From Callipepla californica brunnescens (Eukaryota; Chordata; Aves; Galliformes; Odontophoridae): a DNA stretch of 64,000 nucleotides. A program made the position numbers and the translations under genes. This document shows, in pieces, positions 44,000 to 61,223 of this stretch (position 1 is the stretch's first letter; every line of letters starts with the position of its first letter). The stretch covers positions 2,056,001 to 2,120,000 of the forward strand of contig JALIRH010000043.1 of the NCBI GenBank assembly GCA_023055505.1. The letters run 5' to 3'. The notes beneath the pieces are model-generated. The model did not search any database, was not told the origin of the DNA, and was given only the letters and a program-made list of their open reading frames with translations.

Positions 44000-44523
44000 A
44001 CCTGCCTTAATTTATTACAGGGTGATGCACAGGGTTTCAAAAACACCTCGGCTGTTGGGTTCAAGAGCTCCCTGGCTCACAAGGTGACAGCAGAGCTGGG
44101 GACCTTGAACAGACCCTGCCCAGGCCGCCCAACGAGCCACGGCCACAGCAGGAGGCAGAGAGACCAGAACACCACCCCACCACTGCCCAGCCCTGGCTCT
44201 GAGACAGCAACAGCTGCCTGATCCTGTTGTGTCACTTATCCCAGTGTTACCTACCCAACACTGAGCACCCTGTGCCCTCTGAGGTCTGTCTGCAGGGCAC
44301 GGCTGGGCTCTGCAACCTTCTCTTTACAGATCAGGAACTATATGGAGTAGGAAACATTCTTCCCGTGCTGGCAGGTGCAGCTGCCCAGACATAAGTGTTT
44401 CAAGTGTTTTTAATACATAAAAAAGAGACAACGCTTAAGGATATATATATATATAAAAAAAAAAATTAGTCGGTAGGAAAAGTGGCACAGACAAGTTTCT
44501 AGTCAGACAGGGAACAGTCTGGG
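44000..44523 (-). other. SIRT6: SIRT6 3' UTR
   Basis: Minus-sense sequence after the SIRT6 stop, with an AATAAA in gene sense at 44016-44011 and another at 43946-43941, the latter inside the CREB3L3 3' UTR. An (AT)n stretch lies near 44441-44456. Confidence 0.6.
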
Positions 44524-47500
44524 TCAGGTGAGGAGAGGCTCTACCTTCATCTTCTTTGTCAGTGGTGGTCCTGTGTCCGGACTGGGACACTCCTGCTTCA
44601 GATTGTCGTGGTGCTCCACCAGTGTGGTCCCAAGGTCAGCTGTCCCATTGTGCTGGGAAAAGGGCTCCTCCTTGAGCAGCCCGTGAGCCTCGGGCTTCAA
44701 TCTGTGGAGCTGTTCAGGCTCGGCAGAGTCAGCACTTTCCACCACCACTGGCCCTGTCCACTCTGGGACTTCCAGCCCCAGGTGCTTCATCAGTTTTGTC
44801 ATGACATCATCGACGTAGGCGTGAATGCGCAGGTCAGCCTGTCTGTCCTGGGGTAAGCAAGGACAAATGTGGCATTAGAGGGACAAACACGATGTACAGG
44901 AACAAATGTCTGTTCCCAGGGAGTGCCTGGGGACAGGGACTGGGCAATGCTGCACGCAGACTCCAGGGTTCCTGCTCCTGGGACATCATCTGTGAAGGAA
45001 CACATACTGAGACAGTGACCCCAGCTGACGTTGCTCCCTGGCTGTGCTGCAGGCTGCTGGGGCTGTGGTGCAAACAGACAGTGAGCACCTTTAAATACAG
45101 CCCAGCAAAGCAGACCTAAGATGCAAAGCCAGGCTAGCAAGCCCAGGTCAGAGTGGGACAGAGCAAATCTCAGCATATGCCCAGCTCTGGTTATTCAAAA
45201 GATGCCTGACAATTAGGGCACCAAAACTGGTGTGTTGTGCTGTGGTACAGGTTGTGTGTGTGCAATTATTTAATTGGACATAATTCACCAGAGCATACAC
45301 TGGACTTTGTGCTTGTTTTTTTTTTATCATGCTCTTGATATATCCCTTCCCATTTCTAGGAAGCCCAGCCTGCCACTTCTATATGGCTGCTTGGGAGGGG
45401 ACAATGTGCAGGGAATGAGCAATGGGGCTGAAACAAGTGAAGGGAAAGGAGCAGGGCAGAGCAGCAAGGATGCTCTCACTCACATGCTTTGTTGCTTGCA
45501 GGTTGACTATGACCAGCTTCCCTCCTCTTTTCTTTGTGATCAGTGGGAGGTTGCCACTGGGTTTGATCTGCAGAGAGGTCCCCAGTGTAACAGAGAGATC
45601 AGCTTTCCTGCAGGGAGGAGATCAAATATGCAAGACAGAAAATAACAAAAAAAAAAACAACCATAAAACCATGATCATTTGCAGACTGCTCCAGCCTGGG
45701 CTCTACAAGCTCCCATCTGGGAAGCAAAGCTGTGGCCAGAATTTGCAGTACTTTTTCCTTGGTTACTTCCTGGGGAAAGAACCATCTTCTGGATCCTGCC
45801 TCAGGTCTGCAAGGTGCTTATGCACGAACAAAACCACGCAGGGTCAGCCCGAGGCCTGCTGTGGTACTGGCAGAATGCAGAGGGCACAGGCACCCTCCTT
45901 GGTCACTGAAAGCTGCAGCAATCAGCAGTCAGGATAGCTTGAAAATTCTAAATTTGGTACCTGCAGGCTTCATCTGCCAGCGTGAGGTCACGGTCGGGCA
46001 GGGAATCTTCCCAGTCCAGAATAGTGTCTCTTAACTTCCCTCTAAAAGACACACAGGGACCACAGTTACTCTGCCAGGCAGGAATGGTCAGCAGAGATGC
46101 CAGGGAGAGAGGTGACAGCTCCATGATCCAAACCCCCCCGTCACACCTCCTCAGCCCAGCACTGCTAAGGTATGGGAGAGAGCCCAGAGCAGCAGTGGGG
46201 ACTCACCAGTAGGTAAGGGAAGAAACATAATCTACCTGTGTGAAGCAGTTTGTAGAAGGTGCTGTGATGCCACCAAAAGCCATCAAAGCTGCTCTCTCTC
46301 TCTCTTTCTGTTCATTGCTGGTGAGCACCTTCATTTCCCCAGATTCAGAGGTGCAGCAGTACAGCTCTGCCCCACGTTCTGCAGCCCCCCCACCCTCCAG
46401 CTCAAACTCTGCTGCACACAGAGGGAGTGTGTCTGGATGTCAAATCACATCAGTGCCCCTCTAGCTGCGGAGCTGCCTACACTTCCCTACAGGAGATCTG
46501 CAGCATCAGGGCAGTGTTAGGGCTGCACCCTGCTGGAGGGGAAGGGCCATCTCTAAAGCTACAGTCCTCCAGCAGCAGGACACGTTTAAATGATCAGCAT
46601 GGGAAGACACCCAAGAGTAGGCTGCATGGCTAGGAACTCCTCAATGTCTGGGGCACTGGCCAACCTCTCCGTGCATTCAAAGATGTCCTGTGCAGCCACT
46701 GCTGCTTATTTATTCACCTGAACCTGAGGGCTCAGCCCTAGAACACAGAGTCTGAACATCAAAATCATTCACTCCCACCTCCCAGGTACTCAGTTGGCCC
46801 CTGGGCCAGCACCTCCACTCCCACAGCTGCCCCAGCAGACGTACCTGCAGGCCCGCAGCCCTCGTGCTTTGGTGACACTGCACAGCCTCCCTGTTGGCTT
46901 CAGCCCCATGCTGCCCACAACAGCATCCCTCACGTACTGCCTGCACACACAGGAGACATGGTGCTATTCAGGGTCAAGACGTAAAGCAAGGCTCACAGCA
47001 TCCACATGCAGGGAGGGAGCACAGATGTGAACTGTCCCCACAGTGTGGCACGTTTCACACCTGGGAGTGAAGGAAGCAGCTGAGGGCTCAGAGCCACAAG
47101 CCATGAGCTCAGCACCTAAGTCCATCAATCTCAACCCACATCTCTACCCAGGTGCTGCCTGCAGCAATTTCCCTTTTAGGGAGCTCTGAACAACAGCTCC
47201 AGAGACACCAAAGTCTGCTACCATCCAAGATGGAAAGCCCAGCCCGCAGCAACCTGCTCTTACCTCTCTAGCAGGCAGCCCTGCTTGCCACAATGAGCAG
47301 AGGGTTTCCCAGGCAACGAAACTCTCTCCAAATGTTTATTTCCCACAGTATGACAGGGCTTACAATTCAGGTGGGACAGATCTGTCCATGATTCCATGCA
47401 CTCTGCACTAGGGACCTGTCTGACAGGCAGCTCCAGGTCTGTGCAGGCCCTCCATCATTCCCCAGGACAACAACAAAGCCCCCACCTGCTGCTGCCCACG

Positions 47501-50500
47501 TACTTGCCACACTTCGTGCACTCCTCCACAAACATGTTCCCGTGGAGCTCGGCCAACTTGTCCCTGTGGGAGAAATGGCAGAGATGAATGGAGGCTCCCT
47601 GAACCGCGAGGAGCCATCGCATGCAGGGCGTGTGAGATCTGCCTGAGCATTTCACACAAGAAATACCGTTCCATGGTGGTTTGGGCAGAGCTGTTTCACT
47701 TGTGGGGCAGGGGAGACATGTTCAGCCCCTGGGAAGAGGCTTTCTTCACCCGTTCCACTTCTATCATGAGAATGTTATGCTATGCTTGCCACAATTGGGA
47801 CCAAGGGGAAGGAAAGCATAATCCTGGCTGTCTGATTTTAAATGCTTCCCTCCACAGCACCAGCTCTTTTTCTCTTCTGCCCCAGTCTCCAGCCTCCTTT
47901 GTGCCTAGCAACAACCTGGATCTTTGCTTTTCTCAGCACTCAGTGTTTTTTCTCTTTGTCCTTGGAGAGTCTCAGCCCTTTGCCACCCTTCTTGTCCAAA
48001 ATTCTCCTCAAGCTCAACACCAACCTCAAAGTACTGAAGCTAGTGGAAAACAAAGCCACACTCCCCCCATGTTCCTATGAGCCTCACAGTGACTGGAAAC
48101 CTCCAGGACTAACTTGATTTCCACAATGCTGAACAGCTTTGGCCCCAGCTGAGTGGCACTTTCTTAAGCACATGCTCCACTTGAGTGGAAGAGAAACGCT
48201 GAAGAAGAATATGAGCCAGTGGCACCAGGCTAAAGGGAGCACAGACGAGTCATGGTGATTATTTCCTATTCTTTTTTCCAACGTTCTTTAGTTTGAAAAG
48301 GCAAACGCAGTGCCAGGAGCATGAACTAGGCCTCAGGGTTTTTAATAATAGGAAAAACCCTCTTGAGGCAGCTCTGCTCACACCACGAAGGCTTGAAGCC
48401 ATTTGAGAAACGCATCTTCTCCCAGATCCCAGTCAAGCTCCTCATTCTCATCCTAACTTCCTTCACTCTTATTTCCTTACTTGAATTCAGCTGCTTTCTC
48501 TTTCTCTTCCAGGTAGCTCCAAACAGTTTAGATTACGAGATAATTACCTGCTAGTCTTAAGTGCTGGCAATGAGCTCTTATCACAGGCTGAAGTTTCTTG
48601 AAGGGAGAAGAACCTGTTGCCACAAGTGCTAATTCAAAGGCAGGTTCCTTTGAAGACAGCTTGGAAATAGCCACCACACTGCTAAACACACTTCAGACTC
48701 CACCCAAGCAGAGATGGGATATCCCTTACCCTCAGCTCCCACTCATCACTGCTTCCCACGGAGGGAACAGCACTATGTAGGACCCCAGGCCCCACTGCAG
48801 CTGGCAAAAAAATCAGAGCCTGCAGCCAGTAAGTCAGATCAGTTCCTACCACAGCGTTTCTCTCTGCCCTGGCACTCAGTTTTGTAAGTTTATCTAGAAG
48901 CAAAGTACCCTCTAAGGCTATCTTTGGCCAGTGTGCAGTTCATCACTGGAGCAACATCCACTTTTTAACCTTTTTCTCTCTTGAAATTCAGTTTAAGCAA
49001 ACCCTAAAATAGCACCGCTGGTAAAACAGGGCAACAGGCATCTCTGTAGGAGCAGTTTCCAACGCTCCTACCCTCCCTTCTGTCCATTCAACTGTGTGCA
49101 GAGGCAGAGGAAAGTGTCCTGAGCTGGGATCTGATGTCTCCTGTTCCCCAGACAGTTGCATAGTGTGGCTGGGCTGCCACTGCCAGCCACTGCTGCATCT
49201 CTGACAGGCAGCAACACACAACAGCCCAATGCCATGGCCTGATTGTTCTACCTGGCAGCTTCTGGTTGATAAAGAGTATCAAATGACACTGGCTTAATGT
49301 CATCACCCTCCAAACCACTTCCATAACCTCTCTTCCCTGAATTCAAGCTGGTTTGCATACTTCTTCCCTCGCTAATGCATTCCCTTTTATCAGTGGGCAG
49401 ACAGCTTCTAAGTTCTCTCTGAAACTCAATCCCCAATGTAAAGAGAGAACCGGCTGGTGTGTTTTGTCAGGGATGTTTGCAGATGCATGCACACGAGGCC
49501 GTGCTAATCAGGTAGGTAGAACAGCCCTGCTTTTGGAAGTTGGGACAGACAAAAGGGACCTGGAGGCAGTACCGTGGAAATCCTGAGCGCACATGAAGGC
49601 CATCCACGTTCTGGCTGACCAGGAATTTCAGGATGCCAACTCTCTGCAGTTCCAGAAGTGCCATGTGAGTCTTGGAGGGCCTGGCGTTCTCAAAGGTGGT
49701 GTCAAATTTTGGGGAGAGCCCCTTCTCTTCCATAGTCCAGACACCATTGGGCCCCCTGCAGCAAGGGGACAGAAGAAGCAATAAATGAGATCTCAGGCTC
49801 TGTTAAGATGTTTGTAAATGCATCCCAACCCCTGTTGATGCAAGCAAGGCACTGCTAAACAAGGGCCACACATTACTGGAGATTTCTGTTTAACATCAAA
49901 CCAGTGTTTGAGATGGAAAGGGCAGTTTCAGCTTGATACAAAACAAGAGTGGACAGGACGTGACAGAATGGCTGGCAGGAAAGCCCAGTCTAGATGGAAG
50001 ATGGACTCAGAGGAGGTGTTGTCCCCCCACACCCCTTGTCCGCTGCCCACTGCCTTTACCTGAAGTCAGGAATGCCCGAGGAGGTGCTGATGCCAGCCCC
50101 TGTGTGGAACACCACATTGGAAGAACTCCTTATCAAGTCTGCCAGCTCGCACACCTTCCTCTCCAGCTCTTCTGGTGGATCAAAAATCTGAGCAGAAGAG
50201 ACAAATCCCCACAGGAACGGGGACAGCGCGGAGATGAGCCCTACGTGCCTCCTGGCAGGCCCAAAGAGCCAGCAAGCCACAATTCTGCCTTCCCCACCAC
50301 GAAGGCTCCTCAGGGGAAGGGAGATTTCACATCGCTCAATGAGAAACACACATAACGAGAGAAAGAGCACCGTATACACCACCCCCACGCGAGCTAAAGG
50401 CTTAAAACGAGCGGGACGAAGGACGCTGGTGGATGGGGTCACGGGCCTGTTTTATGCTGAGGGGCACAAAGGGGAGGAAGGAGGGAAGGGAGCCGACCAG

Positions 50501-50674
50501 CTCCCGGGACCGGGGCAGCCGAGGGCCCCGCGGGGCACAAGGCCCCGTTGCCATGGAGACCTCGCAGGCCTCAGGCCACGCCGGGCGACCCCGCCGCGCC
50601 GCGCTCACCTCGGGGAGACCGCACTTGCCCTTATCCGAGTAGGGCGAGAGCCCGGCCGCGTAATTCACCGCCAT
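44524..50674 (-). CDS. SIRT6: SIRT6 NAD-dependent protein deacylase
   Basis: Chromatin sirtuin that removes acetyl groups from histone H3 K9/K18/K56 and long-chain acyl groups, acting in DNA repair, telomere maintenance and glucose and lipid repression. Exons in gene order: 50674-50609, 50187-50060, 49755-49573, 47563-47504, 46940-46845, 46041-45961, 45607-45484, 44847-44524; 353 codons plus stop (human 355). The start [22 protein letters not shown] is family-typical. NAD-binding GAGIST lies at 52-57 and PDFR at 62-65; catalytic His133 is in LAELHGN, and zinc cysteines are 141, 144, 166 and 177, numbered as in human. [15 protein letters not shown] and the VIVNLQ strand complete the Rossmann fold. 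The C-terminal tail (about 275-353) is shorter on proline than human and ends in a Lys-rich KKMKVEP nuclear-signal-like stretch. Confidence 0.97.
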
Positions 50675-50830
50675 GGCCCGGCCCGCCCGCCGGAGAGCTC
50701 ATTGTTGTCGGACCGAGAGCGGGCGGAAGCGCGCAAGGAAGCCGCGGCCTCAGGGCGCGTGCGCGAACTGCCGCCTAGAGAAGGCCGCGCCGCCATCTTT
50801 GTGCCTGGCAATGGCGCACAGTCTGCCCTC
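50675..50830 (-). promoter_or_regulatory. SIRT6: SIRT6 CpG promoter
   Basis: GC- and CpG-rich sequence directly upstream of the SIRT6 start, continuous with CpG-rich exon 1, without a TATA box. The gene to the right is ANKRD24, diverging about 0.9 kb away, so part of this region could serve both. Confidence 0.55.
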
Positions 50831-51007
50831 ACTTTACCAAGGGGTGTCCCCTGTGAAACACGGCCCTGGGGAGGGAAGAAGACGCGGGGTGTTGGCAAGG
50901 GTGTGCCGTGCAGAGAGGTGCCCCACAAAGGCAGGGGGTGTCAGTTGTGCTGCTCCCAGCCACGTCTGACACTGCCTGCAGCCTCAGGGGGAGCTGGGGA
51001 GGCAGGT

Positions 51008-51235
51008 CATAGAGTCATGAAACAGCTTACATTACAAAGGACCTTAAAGATAACCAAGTTCCACCCCCATTCCTTGGGCAGGGTTGCCAACTGCCAGGTC
51101 AGGCTGCCCAGGATCCCACCCAGCCTGCCCTTGAGTGCCTCCAGAGATGGGGCGTCCACAATCCATTCCAGTACTCCGAGTAAAAAAAACTTCTTAACGC
51201 CCAACTTAAAGGGTCGTGGTGCTTTCAAACCCTCC
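51008..51235 (-). mobile_element. CR1 LINE 3' fragment
   Basis: On the plus strand it begins with TCATAGAGTCATGAAACAGC, then AGGACCTTAAAGATAACCAA, GTTCCACCCCCATTCCTTGG and GCCTCCAGAGATGGGGCGTC. This is the reverse complement of a typical chicken CR1 3' end, so the element lies on the minus strand. It sits between SIRT6 and ANKRD24. Confidence 0.9.
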
Positions 51236-51614
51236 TTCCCCTCCCCTGAGGCTCTCCCAGCCCTGCTGTGGTCCCCTTGCTCCTGCAGCTGCCCTGTGCT
51301 TGGGTTTTAAAGGGTGCCAGCGCTCCCCATCCGTGCCTGGTGCAGGGCCCTCCCATGTTCCCCCCCAAGCTGTAACTGCAGAGGTAACCCAATGCTGCTG
51401 TGCAGCCCCCCCGCACCGTGCCGTGGGCCAGCAGCAGTGAGATGAGGGACGGACAGGGCTGCTGACGAGCTGGGTCCACGGCAGCAGCAGCAGAAAAGCC
51501 CTCAAAGCCACCACTGCCCTCTGCCACAGTCACATCCCCACGGCCTGACCCCACGAGGCTCTCAGGCACAGCCGTCGCGTGTCCGGGTGCCACGGGATTG
51601 GGGCTGGAGCTGCC

Positions 51615-58721
<7,107 letters not shown>

Positions 58722-58929
58722 ATCCCCATCAGCGAAGCAGTACCACAGGGACCATGGGCACAGCCAGCAGCCTGCCGGGGGGGGGTCAGGCCCATGCTCA
58801 CACCCTCACGACCCCTTTGCTTCTCTGAGCAGCACCCTGGTGCTGGCACACACATCCCCAGTGCTCACCTGGCACTGGGGGGTCCCGTGCTACCCCCTCA
58901 CACTGCTGCACGCACCCCAGCACAGTAGC

Positions 58930-58935
58930 AATAAA
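58930..58935 (+). terminator. ANKRD24: ANKRD24 poly(A) signal
   Basis: AATAAA 209 nt after the stop, followed by a GT-rich stretch. This gives a compact 3' UTR. Confidence 0.8.
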
Positions 58936-58959
58936 GTATTTATATTCACAGCAGTGGGA

Positions 58960-59339
58960 TGGCTTGTCTCGGGGGGGGGAGGATGAGGATGGGCAGGTGG
59001 GTGTTATAGAACACAGGGTTGGAAATGAGGATGTTGGGGATTTAATGCCATCATCTCCTTCAGCCCCAGTGCCCCCAGAGGGGAGAAGGAAGCAGAGGGG
59101 TGGGAAGGGACAAAACCCTTTCAGACAGAGCCAAAAAACTGCTTCCCTGAGGCAGCAGGCAGCAATCCCATGCACAGGGATCCCTGTGAGGTTCATCTGG
59201 CCCGCAGGTCCTCACTCGTGTGCCAAAAACACAGCCCTGGGCGAACACCTCCCTCCCAAAGGCTGGAAGACGAGCTGGGACGACACTGCTGACTTCAGGG
59301 ATCAGGCAGCGGGATGAACCTCTCTCCCCTCTATAGGAA
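58960..59339. other. Intergenic, nothing recognised
   Basis: Moderately GC-rich sequence with no exon, repeat or promoter I can support. Confidence 0.4.
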
Positions 59340-59413
59340 CGCACTCTGTGTGAGTGAGATTCGCACGCTGAGCGCTCCCCCAGCGAACTCAGCAGCTCTC
59401 ACTATAGCGCTCT

Positions 59414-59472
59414 ATCTCTATGGTAGTAGGTCCTCCAGCACCCGCTCATCTCTATGGTAGTAGGTCCTCCAG
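59414..59472 (+). repeat. 25-bp direct repeat, period 34
   Basis: ATCTCTATGGTAGTAGGTCC plus TCCAG occurs at 59414-59438 and, unchanged, at 59448-59472. A diverged third copy lies at 59560-59583. Confidence 0.9.
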
Positions 59473-59831
59473 AGCCTGCTGCGCATGTGCGGCGGAAAAA
59501 AAAAACCCGGAAGTAAGTCTCTCCTTTTTTTTTAACCGCTCTGCGCCGCCAGTTCTCCGATCTCTATGATCCTCGGTCCTCCAAGCAGCACAACGTAAGC
59601 ACCCGGAAACGTAAAAGCGATATCTGCTTCTTGTAACCACTCGAATGTAGCCGAGCAGCGCACTCCGCGATGTTCATCGTTTCTTTTCGTTCTTTTATCC
59701 CCGGGATCAGACCGCTTCAGCACCCACCGCCCCTCAGCGCACCGCGGCTTCTGATTGGCTCGTGGCGTCACCTGACTGACAGGCACCCGCCCCGCCATTG
59801 CGCATGCGCGCTAGCGTTGCGATGCTCGCTG

Positions 59832-59863
59832 CTGCCACCTAGCGACCAAAGCTCGGTACTGCA
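59832..59863 (-). promoter_or_regulatory. Two-part CTCF-type site, minus orientation
   Basis: On the minus strand TGCAGTACC (59863-59855) is followed after 9 nt by TCGCTAGGTGGCAG (59845-59832), 12 of 14 matches to the CTCF core. The upstream module and spacer length equal those of the site at 28.7 kb. Confidence 0.6.
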
Positions 59864-60374
59864 GGCGCAGTGCGCCGGGCTGCTCTCTCCGTATTTCCTC
59901 ACTCATTTCTGCTGTCTTCTTTCTCTCGCAGCCCTCCACACCTTGCAGTACGCCGGAGAGCTCTTCGTCAGCCCCCTGGCACCTCAGACCACCTCCATCC
60001 TGATATCTTTCCATGAGGCGCCATCCTCAGCACCGACCTCGCGAGCACTTCGCGCACAGAGCCTGGAAAAAGACGAAGGCCTTCTCAGGGAAAACAGCTG
60101 CGCTGATTAAAAGCCAAATAACCTCAGTGCCAAAACGCTGTTCACACGGGGATGGGTGGAGCAGCAGCGTTCTGGCGACCTCCACAGCACCAGGACAGCT
60201 CGTTCCTCAGCGCTGGTGCGGAGCAGCCCTGGGACCGCTCCCACTTGTACTACACCTTCCCGGGAGCTGCTGAGCACGCAGATTTCCCACCCACCCCCAA
60301 CATCCATCGCGTCCCCACGCAGCCACGTGCGCGGGGGCTCCGAGCAACGAGAACTGCGCATGCGCGGGGCAGCG

Positions 60375-60598
60375 CCTGCAGTACCGCCGGCGCCCTGCAG
60401 GGGGCGGCAAAGAACCACAGCCTGCAGTACCGCCGGCGCCCTGCAGGGGGCGGCAGAGAACCACAGCCTGCAGTACCGCCGGCGCCCTGCAGGGGGCGGC
60501 AAAGAACCACAGCCTGCAGTACCGCCGGCGCCCTGCAGGGGGCGGCAGAGAACCACAGCCTGCAGTACCGCCGGCGCCCTGCAGGGGGCGGCAGAGAT
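60375..60598 (+). repeat. Five-copy 46-bp tandem array of two-part CTCF-type sites
   Basis: Units start at 60375, 60421, 60467, 60513 and 60559, an exact 46-bp period. Each holds TGCAGTACC, an 8-nt spacer, CCTGCAGGGGGCGG (13 of 14 matches to the CTCF core) and, in the first four, a RUNX-like AACCACAG. Copies 1 and 3 read GGCAAAG while 2, 4 and 5 read GGCAGAG, so a 92-bp dimer may have duplicated. The last copy ends in GAGATCC. A TGCGCATGCGCG NRF1-like site lies just upstream (60355-60366). Peptides read through the array are repeat artefacts. Confidence 0.95.
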
Positions 60599-61028
60599 CC
60601 GCTCCGTGGCCGTGCGAGGGACCAGCGGAGCCCCGAAAGGGAACAGCATCCTTCCAAAGTGATGCGGGATAAACGACACCTCCCCTCCTTCTGCTCCTTG
60701 CTGTCCTTCAGAGTGCCCTGCAGGCTGCCTACCCTTTTCTTCTCGCCTTCCCCACGCTTTGCCCGGGTGTTCTCCTTGCCCTCTTGTTCCCCTTGCCTCC
60801 CCCTTCCATCGCTCTGGCATTGCTCGTCCCTCATCAGCATCAGATCCCAGCACGCTGCCGCTCTGTAAGGGAGTTATCCAGTCGGGTTGTGCTGCTTCAC
60901 TGCTAATCATCACCCCTGAATGGCTGGAAGAACCTGGGACGTGTGCTGCTTGTGGGGTGGGCTCAGGGATTTGGCTTTTGCGGGCTCGTTCAGCATTGTG
61001 GGATGGACGTTGGGGTTTGGGGCGAGGG

Positions 61029-61223
61029 TTTGGGAGCAGCATAGCAGGACCTGGTGGGAAATAGGGTTAGAGGACTGAGTAATGGGGTTAGGGTTTGGGA
61101 GCAGCATAGCAGGACCTGGTGGGAAATAGGGTTAGAGGACTGAGTAATGGGGTTAGGGTTTGGGAGCAGCATAGCAGGACCTGGTGGGAGATAGGGTTAG
61201 AGTAATGGGGTTAGGGATGATCC
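61029..61223 (+). repeat. 65-bp tandem repeat containing TTAGGG words
   Basis: Three copies; TTTGGGAGCAGC recurs at 61029, 61094 and 61159. Each unit carries ATAGGGTTAGAG and GGGGTTAGGG. The final copy is shortened. Confidence 0.95.

Larger units (their letters stand above)
59340..60120. promoter_or_regulatory. CpG/ETS/NRF1 promoter-like tract, possible unannotated transcript
   Basis: Contains an ETS-type CCGGAAGTAA (59505 region), NRF1-like GCGCATGTGC (59481-59490) and TGCGCATGCGCG (59799-59810), CpG enrichment and a good acceptor TTCTTTCTCTCGCAG ending at 59931. The open frames (88 codons on minus, 146 on plus) match no family I know. A bidirectional promoter with a non-coding transcript is possible. 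This is inference only. Confidence 0.35.

Noticed and set aside
59430..59460. let-7-like word GGTAGTAGGT
   Set aside because: Flanks do not form a let-7 precursor and the mature sequence diverges after ten bases.
60375..60598. CRISPR-like array
   Set aside because: Contiguous tandem repeats without unique spacers, in a vertebrate genome.
60107..61042. 311-codon minus frame and 238-codon plus frame through the 46-bp array
   Set aside because: The repeated peptide blocks mirror the DNA repeat (46 nt shifts frame but lacks stops), and nothing outside it resembles a protein.
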